From assembly GCF_012767755.2 (NCBI RefSeq), contig NZ_AP023189.1, positions 3,846,001-3,910,000 on the forward strand: a DNA stretch of 64,000 bases, written 5' to 3'. Under the pieces are notes generated by a model, which saw nothing but the letters and a program-made list of their open reading frames with translations, ran no database searches and was not told the DNA's origin. The DNA is from Pseudomonas tohonis (GTDB lineage: Bacteria > Pseudomonadota > Gammaproteobacteria > Pseudomonadales > Pseudomonadaceae). Every line of letters starts with the position of its first letter. Position 1 is the first letter of the stretch. Positions 35,787 through 44,014 of this stretch are shown in pieces. A program made the position numbers and the translations under genes.

Positions 35787-36731
35787 ATGCGCCAGAGCTA
35801 CAGGCTGATCGACGGCACCCTGCGCCCCTGCACGGACGAGGCGGCGCCGCTGCAACTGTGCATCGCCCCGGAGGCCGAGGAACTGGAATGGCTGCGCCAG
35901 CGCTACGGCCTCGATGCCCACGCCCTGGCCAGTGCCCTGGACCCGGACGAAGTCGCCCGCATCGAGTTCCGCACGGGCTCGCTGTTCCTCATCTGGAAGC
36001 GCCCGGAGAACTACTCGGGCGACGAGCGCTTCGCCTTCGAGGTGTCCTCCTTCGGCATGCTGCTGGACGAGCGCCAGCTGGTGCTGATCTCCCACGCCGA
36101 TTCGCTGCTCGAAGGCCTCGCCGGGCGCCACGACCTGCAGCAGCCGCTGGATGTGCTGCTGGCCATCCTGCTGGGCAACATCCACCACTACGAGGGCCAC
36201 CTCAAGGTCATCAAGCTGGTCGCCCGCGAGCTGCAGCAGCGCTTCAACCAGAGCCTGCACAACCGCCACCTGCTGCAGATGTTCGGCCTCAGCGAGAGCC
36301 TGGTGTATTACCTCAACGCCATCCACGGCAACGGCGCGGTGCTGGCCCGCCTGCGCGGCCAGGGCGAGCGCCTGGGGTTCGCCCCGGCGAGCCTGGAGCT
36401 GCTCGACGACCTGATCATCGAGAACGAGCAGTGCATCAAGCAGGCGGAGATCTACTCCTCGGTGCTCGCCGGCCTGATGGAGGCGCGCGGCAACCTGCTG
36501 AACAACACCATGAACGAGATGCTGCGCAAGCTCACCCTGATCAACGTGGTGTTCCTGCCGCTGAACCTGATCGCCGGCATCGGCGGCATGTCCGAGTTCA
36601 GCATGATGACCGCTGCCGTCCCCTGGTGGGTCGCCTACCCGCTGTTCGTCCTCGCCCTCGCCGTGCTGGCGGGCCTCATGCTGCTGGCCCTGCGCCGGCT
36701 GGTGGCCGCCCGCACGGCGCCGCCCGGCTGA
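35787..36731 (+). CDS. CorA-family divalent cation transporter-like protein with GMS in place of GMN
   Basis: The 314-residue protein has the long cytoplasmic helical domain of CorA/ZntB and two C-terminal membrane helices (LINVVFLPLNLIAGIGG; VAYPLFVLALAVLAGLMLLAL). The pore-loop signature is GIGGMSEFS instead of GMN, a variant that may change selectivity. It would act as an inner-membrane pentamer. It starts 14 bases after the ATP-grasp stop behind GGAG. Why a cation channel sits with a peptide ligase is not clear. Confidence 0.88.
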   Translation: MRQSYRLIDGTLRPCTDEAAPLQLCIAPEAEELEWLRQRYGLDAHALASALDPDEVARIEFRTGSLFLIWKRPENYSGDERFAFEVSSFGMLLDERQLVLISHADSLLEGLAGRHDLQQPLDVLLAILLGNIHHYEGHLKVIKLVARELQQRFNQSLHNRHLLQMFGLSESLVYYLNAIHGNGAVLARLRGQGERLGFAPASLELLDDLIIENEQCIKQAEIYSSVLAGLMEARGNLLNNTMNEMLRKLTLINVVFLPLNLIAGIGGMSEFSMMTAAVPWWVAYPLFVLALAVLAGLMLLALRRLVAARTAPPG

Positions 36732-36804
36732 GGCCGGGCCGCCCCTGTCCCATCGCCACCGGGCATCCCGCGCCGGTGGCAGCACCCAGCAGAAGGAAAT
36801 ACCC

Positions 36805-36951
36805 ATGGAACCCCTGCACATCGCCCTCGGCGTGCTCGCCGCCATCGTCGCCCTGAGCATCGCCATCAACTACTTCGACAGCCGCATGAAGCCCGGCGAG
36901 ATGGGCCGCCAGGCCCGCGACGGCGGCCCGCGTCGCACACCCCGCCGCTGA
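36805..36951 (+). CDS. Small single-span membrane protein, 48 residues
   Basis: The product MEPLHIALGVLAAIVALSIA continues NYFDSRMKPGEMGRQARDGG and ends in a basic RRTPRR tail. It has one membrane helix with a positively charged cytoplasmic end. AGAAGGA precedes ATG 36805. It lies between the CorA-like gene and the GNAT-C39 gene on the same strand with tight spacing, which supports it as a real operon member. Function unknown. Confidence 0.72.
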   Translation: MEPLHIALGVLAAIVALSIAINYFDSRMKPGEMGRQARDGGPRRTPRR

Positions 36952-36974
36952 CCATGCCCATGCCGGGAAGCCCC

Positions 36975-38132
36975 ATGGACTTCAGCTTTCGCGACGCCCG
37001 CCCCGACGACCTGGTCGCCCTGCTCGAGCTGGAAAACCTGTGCTTCGAGCACGATCGCCTGTCGCCGCGCAGCTTCCAGTGGATGATCGCCCGCGCCCAC
37101 GCCAGCCTGGCGGTGGCCGAGGCCGGCGGCCGGGTCATGGGCTACGCGCTGCTGCTGTTCCACCGCGGCACCTCGCTGGCGCGCCTCTACTCCATCGCCA
37201 TCGCCCCCGGCGCCCGTGGCCACGGGCTCGGCAAGGCGCTGCTGGCGGAGGCGGAGCGCCGCGCCCGCGACCACGACTGCGCCTACCTGCGCCTGGAAGT
37301 GCGCCCGGACAACCTCCCCGCCATCGCCCTCTACGAGCGGTTCGGCTACCGCCGCTTCGCCTGCATCGACGACTACTACGAGGACCACGCCCAGGCGCTG
37401 CGCTACGAGAAACGCATCGTCCAGCGCCCGCTCGACGCCGCGCGGGCGGTGCCCTACTACCAGCAGAGCACCGAGTTCACCTGCGGCCCCGCCTGCCTGA
37501 TGATGGCCATGGCCGGCCTGCGACCGGGCCGCCCGCTCACGCGGCGCGAGGAAGTGCAGCTGTGGCGCGAGGCGACCACGGTGTTCATGACCTCCGGCCA
37601 CGGCGGCTGCAGCCCCCAGGGGCTGGCCCTGGCCGCCTGGCGCCGGGGCTTTCGCGTGCGCCTGCAGGTCAGCGTCGAAGGCCCCTTGTTCCTCAGCGGC
37701 GTGCGCAGCGAAGGCAAGCGCGAGGTCATGCGCCTGGTGCACGAGGCCTTCTGCGACGAGCTGCGCGAAAGCGACGTGGAGCAGGTGCCCGCCAGCCGCC
37801 AGGACCTGCCCGCGCAGCTCGCCGAAGGCGGCCTGCCGCTGGTGCTGATCAGCAGCTACCAGCTGACCCGCACCAAGGCTCCGCACTGGGTGCTGGTCAC
37901 CGGCTGCGACGAGGATTTCGTCTACCTCCACGACCCGGACATCGACCACAGCCGCCACCGCCAGGCCCTGGACTGCCAGCACATGCCGGTCAGCCATGCG
38001 CGCTTCCAGCGCATGCGCCTGTTCGGCGGCAACAAGCTGCGTGCGTCCGTCGTCCTCTACCCGCCAGGCGATCCTCACGCCGCCAGGCGCAGCGACAGTT
38101 CCACGTCCTCGGCGAAGGGCACGGAGAGGTAG
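36975..38132 (+). CDS. GNAT acetyltransferase fused to a C39-like peptidase domain
   Basis: This 385-residue fusion has a RimI-like GNAT domain (residues 1-150; acetyl-CoA loop RGHGLG at 81-86, LYERFGYRR near 119) and a C39-like papain-fold domain. The C39 domain has Q164, C170 (STEFTCGPAC), H304 (APHWVLVTG) and D320. It has no ABC-transporter domain, so it is not a typical bacteriocin exporter. ATG 36975 follows GGGAAG; ATG 36954 is also possible. Its 3' end overlaps the convergent O-methyltransferase gene by 58 bases. Co-occurrence with the ATP-grasp ligase suggests the pair makes, acetylates or trims a peptide. Confidence 0.88.
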   Translation: MDFSFRDARPDDLVALLELENLCFEHDRLSPRSFQWMIARAHASLAVAEAGGRVMGYALLLFHRGTSLARLYSIAIAPGARGHGLGKALLAEAERRARDHDCAYLRLEVRPDNLPAIALYERFGYRRFACIDDYYEDHAQALRYEKRIVQRPLDAARAVPYYQQSTEFTCGPACLMMAMAGLRPGRPLTRREEVQLWREATTVFMTSGHGGCSPQGLALAAWRRGFRVRLQVSVEGPLFLSGVRSEGKREVMRLVHEAFCDELRESDVEQVPASRQDLPAQLAEGGLPLVLISSYQLTRTKAPHWVLVTGCDEDFVYLHDPDIDHSRHRQALDCQHMPVSHARFQRMRLFGGNKLRASVVLYPPGDPHAARRSDSSTSSAKGTER

Positions 38133-38743
38133 CCGCTGCCCGCCTCGCGCACCCGCGCCAGGTACTCGGGGCTGTGGTCGGCGTTGTCGGCGATCACCAG
38201 CGCGCCGGGGCGCAGGCGGCTTTCCACGAGGGCGAGGATCTCCGGGTAGAGCGCCTTGGCACCGTCGAGCAACAGCAGGTCGATGGAGTCGGGCAGGTCC
38301 TGGGCCAGGGTGCGCAGCGCATCGCCCACGCGGAACTCCACCAGGTCCTCCAGCCCGCCGACGCCGAGGTTGCCCCGGGCCCGCGCCACCTTGGTGGGCT
38401 CGAACTCGCTGGTGATCAGCCGGCCGCCACCGTTGTCACGCAGCGCGGCGGCCAGGTGCAGCGTGGAGATGCCGAAGGAGGTGCCGAACTCGACGATGGT
38501 CCGCGCACCGCTGCTGCGCGCCAGCAGGTACAGCAGGCGGCCGGTCTCGCGGGAGACGGGCAGCGCCACGTCCTTGAGGCGACCGTAGAACTCGCGGTAC
38601 TCGGTCTTGCTCTGCATCAGCCGCGCCACTTCGCCCTCGGCGAGGTCGGAAAGGCTCGGCCCCAATGCCTGCCAGGCCGTGTCGGCCTCGGCGAACAGGC
38701 GGTCCAGCAAGGCGGTGAGAGCGGGTTGGGTCAGGGTGTTCAT
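38075..38743 (-). CDS. SAM-dependent O-methyltransferase, class I
   Basis: The 222-residue protein resembles the catechol/caffeoyl-CoA O-methyltransferase group. It has ARTIVEFGTSFGISTLHLAAAL as the SAM motif, LITSEFEPTKVARARGNL, and LLLLDGAKALYPEILALVESRLRPGALVIADNA with the metal-binding acidic residues. It probably methylates a small phenolic hydroxyl. GGAG lies before ATG 38743. It is divergent from a TetR gene with a shared inverted repeat, so local repression is likely. Confidence 0.88.
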   Translation of the reverse strand: MNTLTQPALTALLDRLFAEADTAWQALGPSLSDLAEGEVARLMQSKTEYREFYGRLKDVALPVSRETGRLLYLLARSSGARTIVEFGTSFGISTLHLAAALRDNGGGRLITSEFEPTKVARARGNLGVGGLEDLVEFRVGDALRTLAQDLPDSIDLLLLDGAKALYPEILALVESRLRPGALVIADNADHSPEYLARVREAGSGYLSVPFAEDVELSLRLAA

Positions 38744-38789
38744 GCAGTGTCTCCAGGGGTTGTTGAGCGCATCGTTGGCGCCGGAATAG

Positions 38790-38825
38790 AATGCGATCAA
38801 TCCGTCAGGTTTTACTATTCGCATT
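38790..38825. promoter_or_regulatory. Inverted repeat, candidate TetR operator
   Basis: AATGCGA (38790-38796) and TCGCATT (38819-38825) are perfect inverted half-sites 22 bases apart, in the 95-base divergent gap between the O-methyltransferase and tetR. Position makes it a good candidate operator. The spacing is long for a TetR dimer, so two overlapping sites are possible. Confidence 0.45.
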
Positions 38826-38838
38826 GCCAGGCCCCGTC

Positions 38839-39474
38839 ATGACCGAACGCCAGAACCCGCGTATTTCCTCGCGCAAGCAACCCCAGCAGGCCCGCTCCAA
38901 CGAGCTGGTCGCCACCATCCTGCAGGCCGCTATTCAGGTTCTGGCCAAGGAAGGCGCCCAGCGCTTCACCACCGCCCGGGTGGCCGAGCGTGCCGGCGTC
39001 AGCGTCGGCTCGCTGTACCAGTACTTCCCCAACAAGGCGGCCATCCTGTTCCGCCTGCAGAGCGACGAGTGGCGCCAGACCAGCGAGCTGCTGCGCCGCA
39101 TCCTCGAAGACCTCGCCACCCCGCCGCTGCAACGCCTGCGCACCCTGGTCCACGCCTTCCTCCACTCCGAATGCGAGGAGGCCGACATGCGCATCGCCCT
39201 CGACGACGCCGCCCCCCTCTACCGCGACGCCCCCGAGGCACGGGAAGCCAAGGCCGCGACCGGGCGCATCTTCGAAACCTTCATGGAAGAGGTCCTGCCC
39301 CACGCCTCCGAAGCCGCCCGCACCCTGGCCAGCGAGCTGATCACCACCACCCTCGGCACCGTGGGCAAGCGATTCTCCGAGCGTCCGCGCACGAAGGAGG
39401 AGATCGAACGCTACGCCGACGCCATGGCCGACATGTTCGGCGCCTACCTGGAAGCGGCCGCTGCGCGGGGATAG
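38839..39474 (+). CDS. TetR-family transcriptional regulator
   Basis: The 211-residue protein has an N-terminal helix-turn-helix typical of TetR (RFTTARVAERAGVSVGSLYQYFPNKAAIL, residues 38-66) and a helical ligand-binding domain. It probably represses itself and the divergent O-methyltransferase gene. ATG 38839 gives the normal length. After it comes a GTGGGC-TGAA-GCCCAC hairpin (39535-39550), then the second IS110 copy. Confidence 0.92.
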   Translation: MTERQNPRISSRKQPQQARSNELVATILQAAIQVLAKEGAQRFTTARVAERAGVSVGSLYQYFPNKAAILFRLQSDEWRQTSELLRRILEDLATPPLQRLRTLVHAFLHSECEEADMRIALDDAAPLYRDAPEAREAKAATGRIFETFMEEVLPHASEAARTLASELITTTLGTVGKRFSERPRTKEEIERYADAMADMFGAYLEAAAARG

Positions 39475-39609
39475 AGGGAGCGGAACACCGCAGTGCAGGG
39501 CCGGACATCGCCGCGTTGGGCCTCGCCGCGCTCGGTGGGCTGAAGCCCACCCTACGAAAGCGCCGTGCCACCGCGCGGGCATGACCACCTGTAGATACCG
39601 TCTTGATTT

Positions 39610-40581
39610 CTAGTGAGCAAGGGCCAGTTTTGCGTCAAATGGCCGGCCTGATTTCAAGACGCCGTAGGCGATGCTCAGCAGCTTGCGCATGGCGGCGCAG
39701 ACGATCTGCTTGCCGGTCTTGCCCTTCGCCCTCAATCGTTCGCTCAGGGCCCTGACAGCCTCGTTGTACGTCAGGGCACTGATCGCGGGCATGAACAAGC
39801 CGGCCCGCAGGCGCGATGAGCCCGTCTTGGAGATACGTGTCTGTCCCCGGTGGTTCCCGGACTCCTGCAGCCGCGGATTGAGCCCGGCAAAGGCAGTGAC
39901 GGCGCGGCTGTTGGCAAAGCGCAGTGGGTCGCCCAGCTCCGCCAGGAGCAGGGCGGCGGTCTTGTCGGCGATCCCGTCAATGCTGGTCAGCAGGTCGCGC
40001 TTGCCGCGCAGATCCGGGTCGTTGTCGATGTGGTCGTCGATCGCCTTGAGGGTCTCTTCGATCTCCTGACCGATATGTTCCAGCACCGACTGGATCGAGG
40101 CCTGGACGCTGGCATCGGCCACTTCCAGGCGGTTGCGCTCCATCTGCTCGATTTCGCGCAGGTCCTCCAGGCGCCGTACCAGGGCTTTCAAACGCCGCAC
40201 GGCACGGGGCTCGGGTTGCCAGGGACGCAGACTGTCCTGATGGCGCTCGCCGTATTCGGCGATCAGCTTGGCGTCGACCTTGTCGGTCTTCACCCGCTGC
40301 AACTGACTACGGGCGTAGTGGGCGATTTGTGCCGGGTTGAGGACACAGACCCGATAGCCTTGCTCCAACAGCCATTCGGCCAGGGCTTCATGGTGGATGC
40401 CGGTGGCCTCCATCACGACCCAGGCTCCGGGTTCGCTGTGTTTGTTCAGCCAGTCGCGCAAGACGGCGAAGCCCGCTTTGTCGTTGGCCAGCTTGGCCTT
40501 GGTGCGGTACTTGCCGTTGGGTTGCAGGGTGGCGAGGTCAAAGGTGTGTTTGGCGATGTCGATGCCGATGACGCTGGGCAT
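39610..40581 (-). CDS. IS110-family transposase/recombinase, copy 2
   Basis: This 323-residue protein is nearly identical to copy 1. Visible changes are V86I (NPAQIAHY), I275V near NEAVRALSE, N304S (KLLSIAYG), and Q312R and N315D in the C-terminal SGRPFDAKL. D8, E58, D100, D103 and the SKTGSSRLR segment are unchanged, so it should be active. The few differences point to fairly recent movement or divergence of both copies. Confidence 0.95.
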   Translation of the reverse strand: MPSVIGIDIAKHTFDLATLQPNGKYRTKAKLANDKAGFAVLRDWLNKHSEPGAWVVMEATGIHHEALAEWLLEQGYRVCVLNPAQIAHYARSQLQRVKTDKVDAKLIAEYGERHQDSLRPWQPEPRAVRRLKALVRRLEDLREIEQMERNRLEVADASVQASIQSVLEHIGQEIEETLKAIDDHIDNDPDLRGKRDLLTSIDGIADKTAALLLAELGDPLRFANSRAVTAFAGLNPRLQESGNHRGQTRISKTGSSRLRAGLFMPAISALTYNEAVRALSERLRAKGKTGKQIVCAAMRKLLSIAYGVLKSGRPFDAKLALAH

Positions 40582-40622
40582 GGATTCTCCTCTCGATCCG
40601 TTCAGACGCGATCATCACTGCA

Positions 40623-40793
40623 CCCGGCCCAACCTTGTGAATGCGAGCTCGAGGCTCTGGATACCGTTCGGGCTGTTCGAGTGAGTGTGGAGGGGCGGAG
40701 CACTATCTACGTTGCAGGCTCGTGGCCTAAGGATGGATACGACTTCCAGCCCCTCCCCCGATGATCAGTCGGGGACTATTACCCCTGTGGAGG
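40623..40793 (-). ncRNA. Predicted IS110 bridge RNA (copy 2)
   Basis: The fold is the same as in copy 1, with conserved closing stem (GGAGGGGC 40756-40749, GCCCCTCC 40696-40689). The candidate left target guide is ATCCATCCT (40738-40730) instead of GTCCACCCT. It pairs with this copy's own target ATCCACCCT at all nine positions if one U:G wobble is allowed. The first base (A here, G in copy 1) covaries with the target. GTAG (40710-40707), ACGGTATC (40667-40660) and ACAAG (40638-40634) are unchanged. Confidence 0.8.
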
Positions 40794-40811
40794 TATTAGT
40801 CGAGATACAAG

Positions 40812-41128
40812 GGTGGATGGCGCTCTTTTCATCCACCAGGCGGGGTCGGTCCTGCACATCCGAATTAACCAATGAGCACCGGACGGTGGGCTGAAGTCCA
40901 CTCTGCAAGAGCCGGACAGGCAACTTACGGCCGCCAACTGCCGCGCGCAGACATGCATCCGAAGTTGCCACTCTCGATGCGTTACTTGCTCAAATAATGT
41001 TGCCCCGACAACAACTTCCAGAGCGCCTATTCCATATCGATATGGCCTGCATCGTACTGTTGTATTGGTGGCGCGAGAGTTCGCTTGGATAGCATCGGCG
41101 CACTTTTCCTGCCGATGAGAACAATAAG
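40812..41128. promoter_or_regulatory. Gap upstream of the acyl-CoA ligase with a 14-bp palindrome
   Basis: These 317 bases hold no gene. A perfect palindrome CCATATCGATATGG at 41032-41045 lies 83 bases before the acyl-CoA ligase start and is a good operator candidate. GATATGG and CCATC half-sites also occur in the leader of the LysR gene at 46239 (around 46262-46275), so that regulator may bind both places. Confidence 0.5.
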
Positions 41129-42676
41129 GTGAATTTAGGAAAGATCATCAGCCGCAGCGCGCTGTACTGGCCCGACCACGAAGCGCTGATCGACAGCCGG
41201 CAACGCGTCACCTTCGCCCAGCTCGAACGCCGCACCAACCGCCTCGCCTCCGGCCTCCTGGCCCTCGGCCTGGCCGAGGGTGCGCACGTGGCGATCCTCG
41301 CGCTCAACCGCGTGGAGCTGGTGGAGGCCGAGGTGGCCTTCTACAAGGCCGGCATGGTCAAGGTGCCGATCAACGCCCGCCTCTCCCTGGACGAGATCAT
41401 CCAGGTGCTCGACGACTCCCACAGCCAGGCGGTGATCGCCGACGGGCGCTTCGCCGCCGCGCTGCATGCCCGCCGTGGCGAGCTGCCGCGCCTGCGCCTG
41501 ATCGTCTCGCTGGACGACGCCGCCGGCGACGCCGACTACGCCAGCGTGCTGGAACGCGGCAGCGAGACCCCGGTGCACTGCGACCCGGCCGACGACGCCC
41601 TGGCGGTGCTGCACTACACCTCCGGCAGCTCCGGCGTGCTCAAGGCCGCCATGCTCTCCTTCGGCAACCGCAAGGCGCTGATCCGCAAGAGCATCGCCAG
41701 CCCCACCCGCCGCGCCGCGCCGGGCGACGTGATGGCCCACGTCGGTCCCATCACCCATGCCAGCGGCATGCAGATCATGCCGCTGCTGGCGGTGGGGGCC
41801 TGCAACCTGCTGCTGGAGCGCTACGACGACCAGTTGCTGCTGGAGACCATCCAGCGCGAGCGGGTGACGCGCCTGTTCCTGGTGCCGGCGATGATCAACC
41901 GCCTGGTCAACGTCCCCGGCGTCGAGCGCTTCGACCTTTCCAGCCTGCGCCTGGTGATGTACGGCGCCGCGCCCATGGCACCGGCCCTGGTCAAGCGCGC
42001 CATCGCCCTGTTCGGGCCGATCCTCGCCCAGGGCTACGGCGCCGGCGAGACCTGCTCGCTGGTCACGGTGCTGACCGAGCGCGACCACCTGATCGAGGGC
42101 GACGACCACAGCCGCCTGGCCTCCTGCGGTCGCTGCTACTTCGAGACCGACCTGCGCGTGGTCAACGAGGATTTCGAGGACGTGCGCCCCGGCGAGATCG
42201 GCGAGATCGTGGTCAAGGGCCCGGACATCATGCAGGGCTACTGGCAGGCGCCGGAGCTCACCGCCGAGGTGATGCGCGACGGCTACTACCTCACCGGCGA
42301 TCTGGCCAGGGTGGATGAGCGCGGCTACGTCTTCATCGTCGACCGCAAGAAGGAAATGATCATTTCGGGCGGCTTCAACATCTACCCCACCGAAGTGGAG
42401 CAGGTGCTCTACACCCTGCCCCAGGTGTTCGAGGCGGCGGTGGTCGGCGTGCCCGACGAGCAATGGGGCGAGGCGGTGCGCGCGGTCATCGTGCTCAAGC
42501 CCGGCGAGAGCCTCAGCGCCGAGCAGGTCATCGAGCACTGCGGACGCTCCCTGGCCGGCTTCAAGAAGCCGCGCGCGGTGGACTTCGTCCGGGAACTGCC
42601 GAAGAACCCCAACGGCAAGGTCGTGCGCCGCCTGATCCGCGAAGCGTACTGGCAGAACAGCGAACGACGGATCTGA
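41129..42676 (+). CDS. Acyl-CoA synthetase (AMP-dependent ligase)
   Basis: The 515-residue protein has the ANL motifs: YTSGSSGVLKAAMLS (P-loop-like A3), YGAGET (A5), YLTGDLARVDERGYVFIVDR (A7), DRKKEMIISGGFNIYPTEVE (A8) and PKNPNGKVVRR with the catalytic Lys (A10). It activates a carboxylic acid as an acyl-adenylate, then a CoA thioester; the acid is unknown. The start is GTG 41129 with a poor ribosome site. It is 14 bases upstream of the acyl-CoA dehydrogenase gene and opens the catabolic cluster. Confidence 0.92.
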   Translation: MNLGKIISRSALYWPDHEALIDSRQRVTFAQLERRTNRLASGLLALGLAEGAHVAILALNRVELVEAEVAFYKAGMVKVPINARLSLDEIIQVLDDSHSQAVIADGRFAAALHARRGELPRLRLIVSLDDAAGDADYASVLERGSETPVHCDPADDALAVLHYTSGSSGVLKAAMLSFGNRKALIRKSIASPTRRAAPGDVMAHVGPITHASGMQIMPLLAVGACNLLLERYDDQLLLETIQRERVTRLFLVPAMINRLVNVPGVERFDLSSLRLVMYGAAPMAPALVKRAIALFGPILAQGYGAGETCSLVTVLTERDHLIEGDDHSRLASCGRCYFETDLRVVNEDFEDVRPGEIGEIVVKGPDIMQGYWQAPELTAEVMRDGYYLTGDLARVDERGYVFIVDRKKEMIISGGFNIYPTEVEQVLYTLPQVFEAAVVGVPDEQWGEAVRAVIVLKPGESLSAEQVIEHCGRSLAGFKKPRAVDFVRELPKNPNGKVVRRLIREAYWQNSERRI

Positions 42677-42690
42677 CGGGAAACACGCAC

Positions 42691-43854
42691 ATGATCGAAC
42701 CAAGCGAAAAGGCCGCGCGCATCATCGCCGGCATCCAGGCCTTCGTCCGTGACGAGCTGGCCCCGCTCGCCGAGCGCGAAGGCATCCTCTGGGGCGAGCC
42801 GGTGCCCCGGCCGCTGCTGCGCGACATCTGGCGCCGCTCCTGCGAACTGGGCTTCTACAACGTGATGCTGCCCGAAGCCCTGGGCGGTGCCGGGCTCAAC
42901 GTCGCCGAGCTGTGCGCGGTGAAGGAAGCGGCGGTGCTCACCGGCTCGCCCCTGGCCCCGCACGTGCTGGGCGAGCTCTCCGGGCCGCCGCGCATCGGCC
43001 ACCTGTTCCGCGTGGCCAGCGAGCACCAGGTCGAGGCCTTCCTGCGCCCGGTCTGCCGCGCCGAAAAGGCGGTGTGCTTCGCCCTCACCGAGGCCGAGGC
43101 AGGCTCCGACGCCACCGCCATCACCACCGAGGCGCGCCTGGAAGGCGATCACTACGTGCTGCGCGGCGCCAAGCGCTACATCTCCGGTGCCTCCTATGCC
43201 GACCTCGCCGTGCTGCTCGCCGTCACCGGCCCCGGTCGCGGCCCGCAGGGCATCTCGGCGTTCTTCGTCGACCTCGCCGCGCCCGGCGTGCGCGTGGACA
43301 GCGACTATTCGGTGATGTCCGGCGGCGGCGCCCATGGCGACATCGTCCTGGAGGACGTGCGCGTGCCGGTGGCCAACCGCATCGGCGGCGAAGGCGAAGG
43401 CTTCAAGCTGGCCATGGGGCGCATCACCCTCAACCGCCTGCTGCACTGCCCCACCATGCTCGGCATGGCCGGCCTGGCCTTGCAGCTGTCGCTGGACCAC
43501 GCCCGCACCCGCAAGCAGTTCGGCCAGCCCATCGCCATGTTCCAGGCGGTCAACCACATGCTCGCCGACATGGCCACAGAGCTCTATGCCGCGCGGGCCA
43601 TGATGTACGCCACGGCGGCCAACAACGATGCCGGCGGCGACATCAAGGTGCAGGCGCCGATGTGCAAGCTGTACGCGTCGGAGACCGCCTTCCGCATCAT
43701 CGACAAGGCCGTGCAGGTGCATGGCGGCGCGGGGCTGATCAAGGGGCATCCCGTCGAGTGGCTGTTCCGCGCGAGCCGTATGATGCGCATCCTCACCGGC
43801 ACCAGCGAGATCCAGCGCAACACCATCGCCAAGGGCATCCTGATGCCGGGCTGA
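42691..43854 (+). CDS. Acyl-CoA dehydrogenase-family protein with atypical active site
   Basis: The 387-residue flavoprotein has normal family motifs (FALTEAEAGSDATAI at 130-144, RKQFGQPI at 274-281, QVHGGAGLIKGH near 342, RILTGTSEIQRN near 366). The catalytic Glu of medium-chain enzymes, before GTSxIQ, is T369 here. The alternative Glu of isovaleryl-CoA dehydrogenase (LxLERL) aligns with N248 in ITLNRL. The base must lie elsewhere, or the reaction differs. It follows the ligase by 14 bases and is followed by a strong hairpin. Confidence 0.9.
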   Translation: MIEPSEKAARIIAGIQAFVRDELAPLAEREGILWGEPVPRPLLRDIWRRSCELGFYNVMLPEALGGAGLNVAELCAVKEAAVLTGSPLAPHVLGELSGPPRIGHLFRVASEHQVEAFLRPVCRAEKAVCFALTEAEAGSDATAITTEARLEGDHYVLRGAKRYISGASYADLAVLLAVTGPGRGPQGISAFFVDLAAPGVRVDSDYSVMSGGGAHGDIVLEDVRVPVANRIGGEGEGFKLAMGRITLNRLLHCPTMLGMAGLALQLSLDHARTRKQFGQPIAMFQAVNHMLADMATELYAARAMMYATAANNDAGGDIKVQAPMCKLYASETAFRIIDKAVQVHGGAGLIKGHPVEWLFRASRMMRILTGTSEIQRNTIAKGILMPG

Positions 43855-43872
43855 GCCCCGACGCGCACTCCC

Positions 43873-43905
43873 GGGGGCGCGCCGGCCACGAATCCGGCCG
43901 CCCCC
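43873..43905 (+). terminator. Hairpin between the dehydrogenase and MFS genes
   Basis: GGGGGCG-C-GCCGG and CCGGC-CGCCCCC form a 12-bp stem with one bulge and an 8-base loop, 18 bases after the dehydrogenase stop. No T-run follows. It could terminate or attenuate transcription into the MFS gene. Confidence 0.55.
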
Positions 43906-44014
43906 GTGGGCTGCGCCCTTGCGCGTTTTCCGCCCTGCACGGCCCCGGGCCGTCGCAGCCCCGTCCGCCAGGGAAGCCGGACGGGCTTCCAGAACAAGAA
44001 CAACGAGAGTTCCC

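Larger units (their letters stand above)
39593..40809 (-). mobile_element. IS110-family insertion sequence, copy 2 (1,217 bp)
   Basis: This is the same element as at 16573, inverted and one base shorter (one A lost from CTAAATAC in the left end). The left end starts at 40809 after the CT core (40811-40810, minus strand); the right end lies at 39595 with the second core at 39594-39593. Joining the flanks gives the empty site CATCCACCCTACAGGTGG. It sits between tetR and the acyl-CoA ligase gene and interrupts no recognisable gene. Confidence 0.92.

Noticed and set aside
34422..36731. A 769-residue frame joining an Arg/Pro-rich N-terminus to the CorA-like protein
   Set aside because: Only the part from ATG 35787 resembles CorA; the upstream part is the second frame of the ATP-grasp gene.
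36975..38132. Bacteriocin/RiPP exporter with C39 domain
   Set aside because: The C39-like domain is fused to a GNAT domain, not to an ABC transporter, and no double-glycine leader peptide gene was found nearby.
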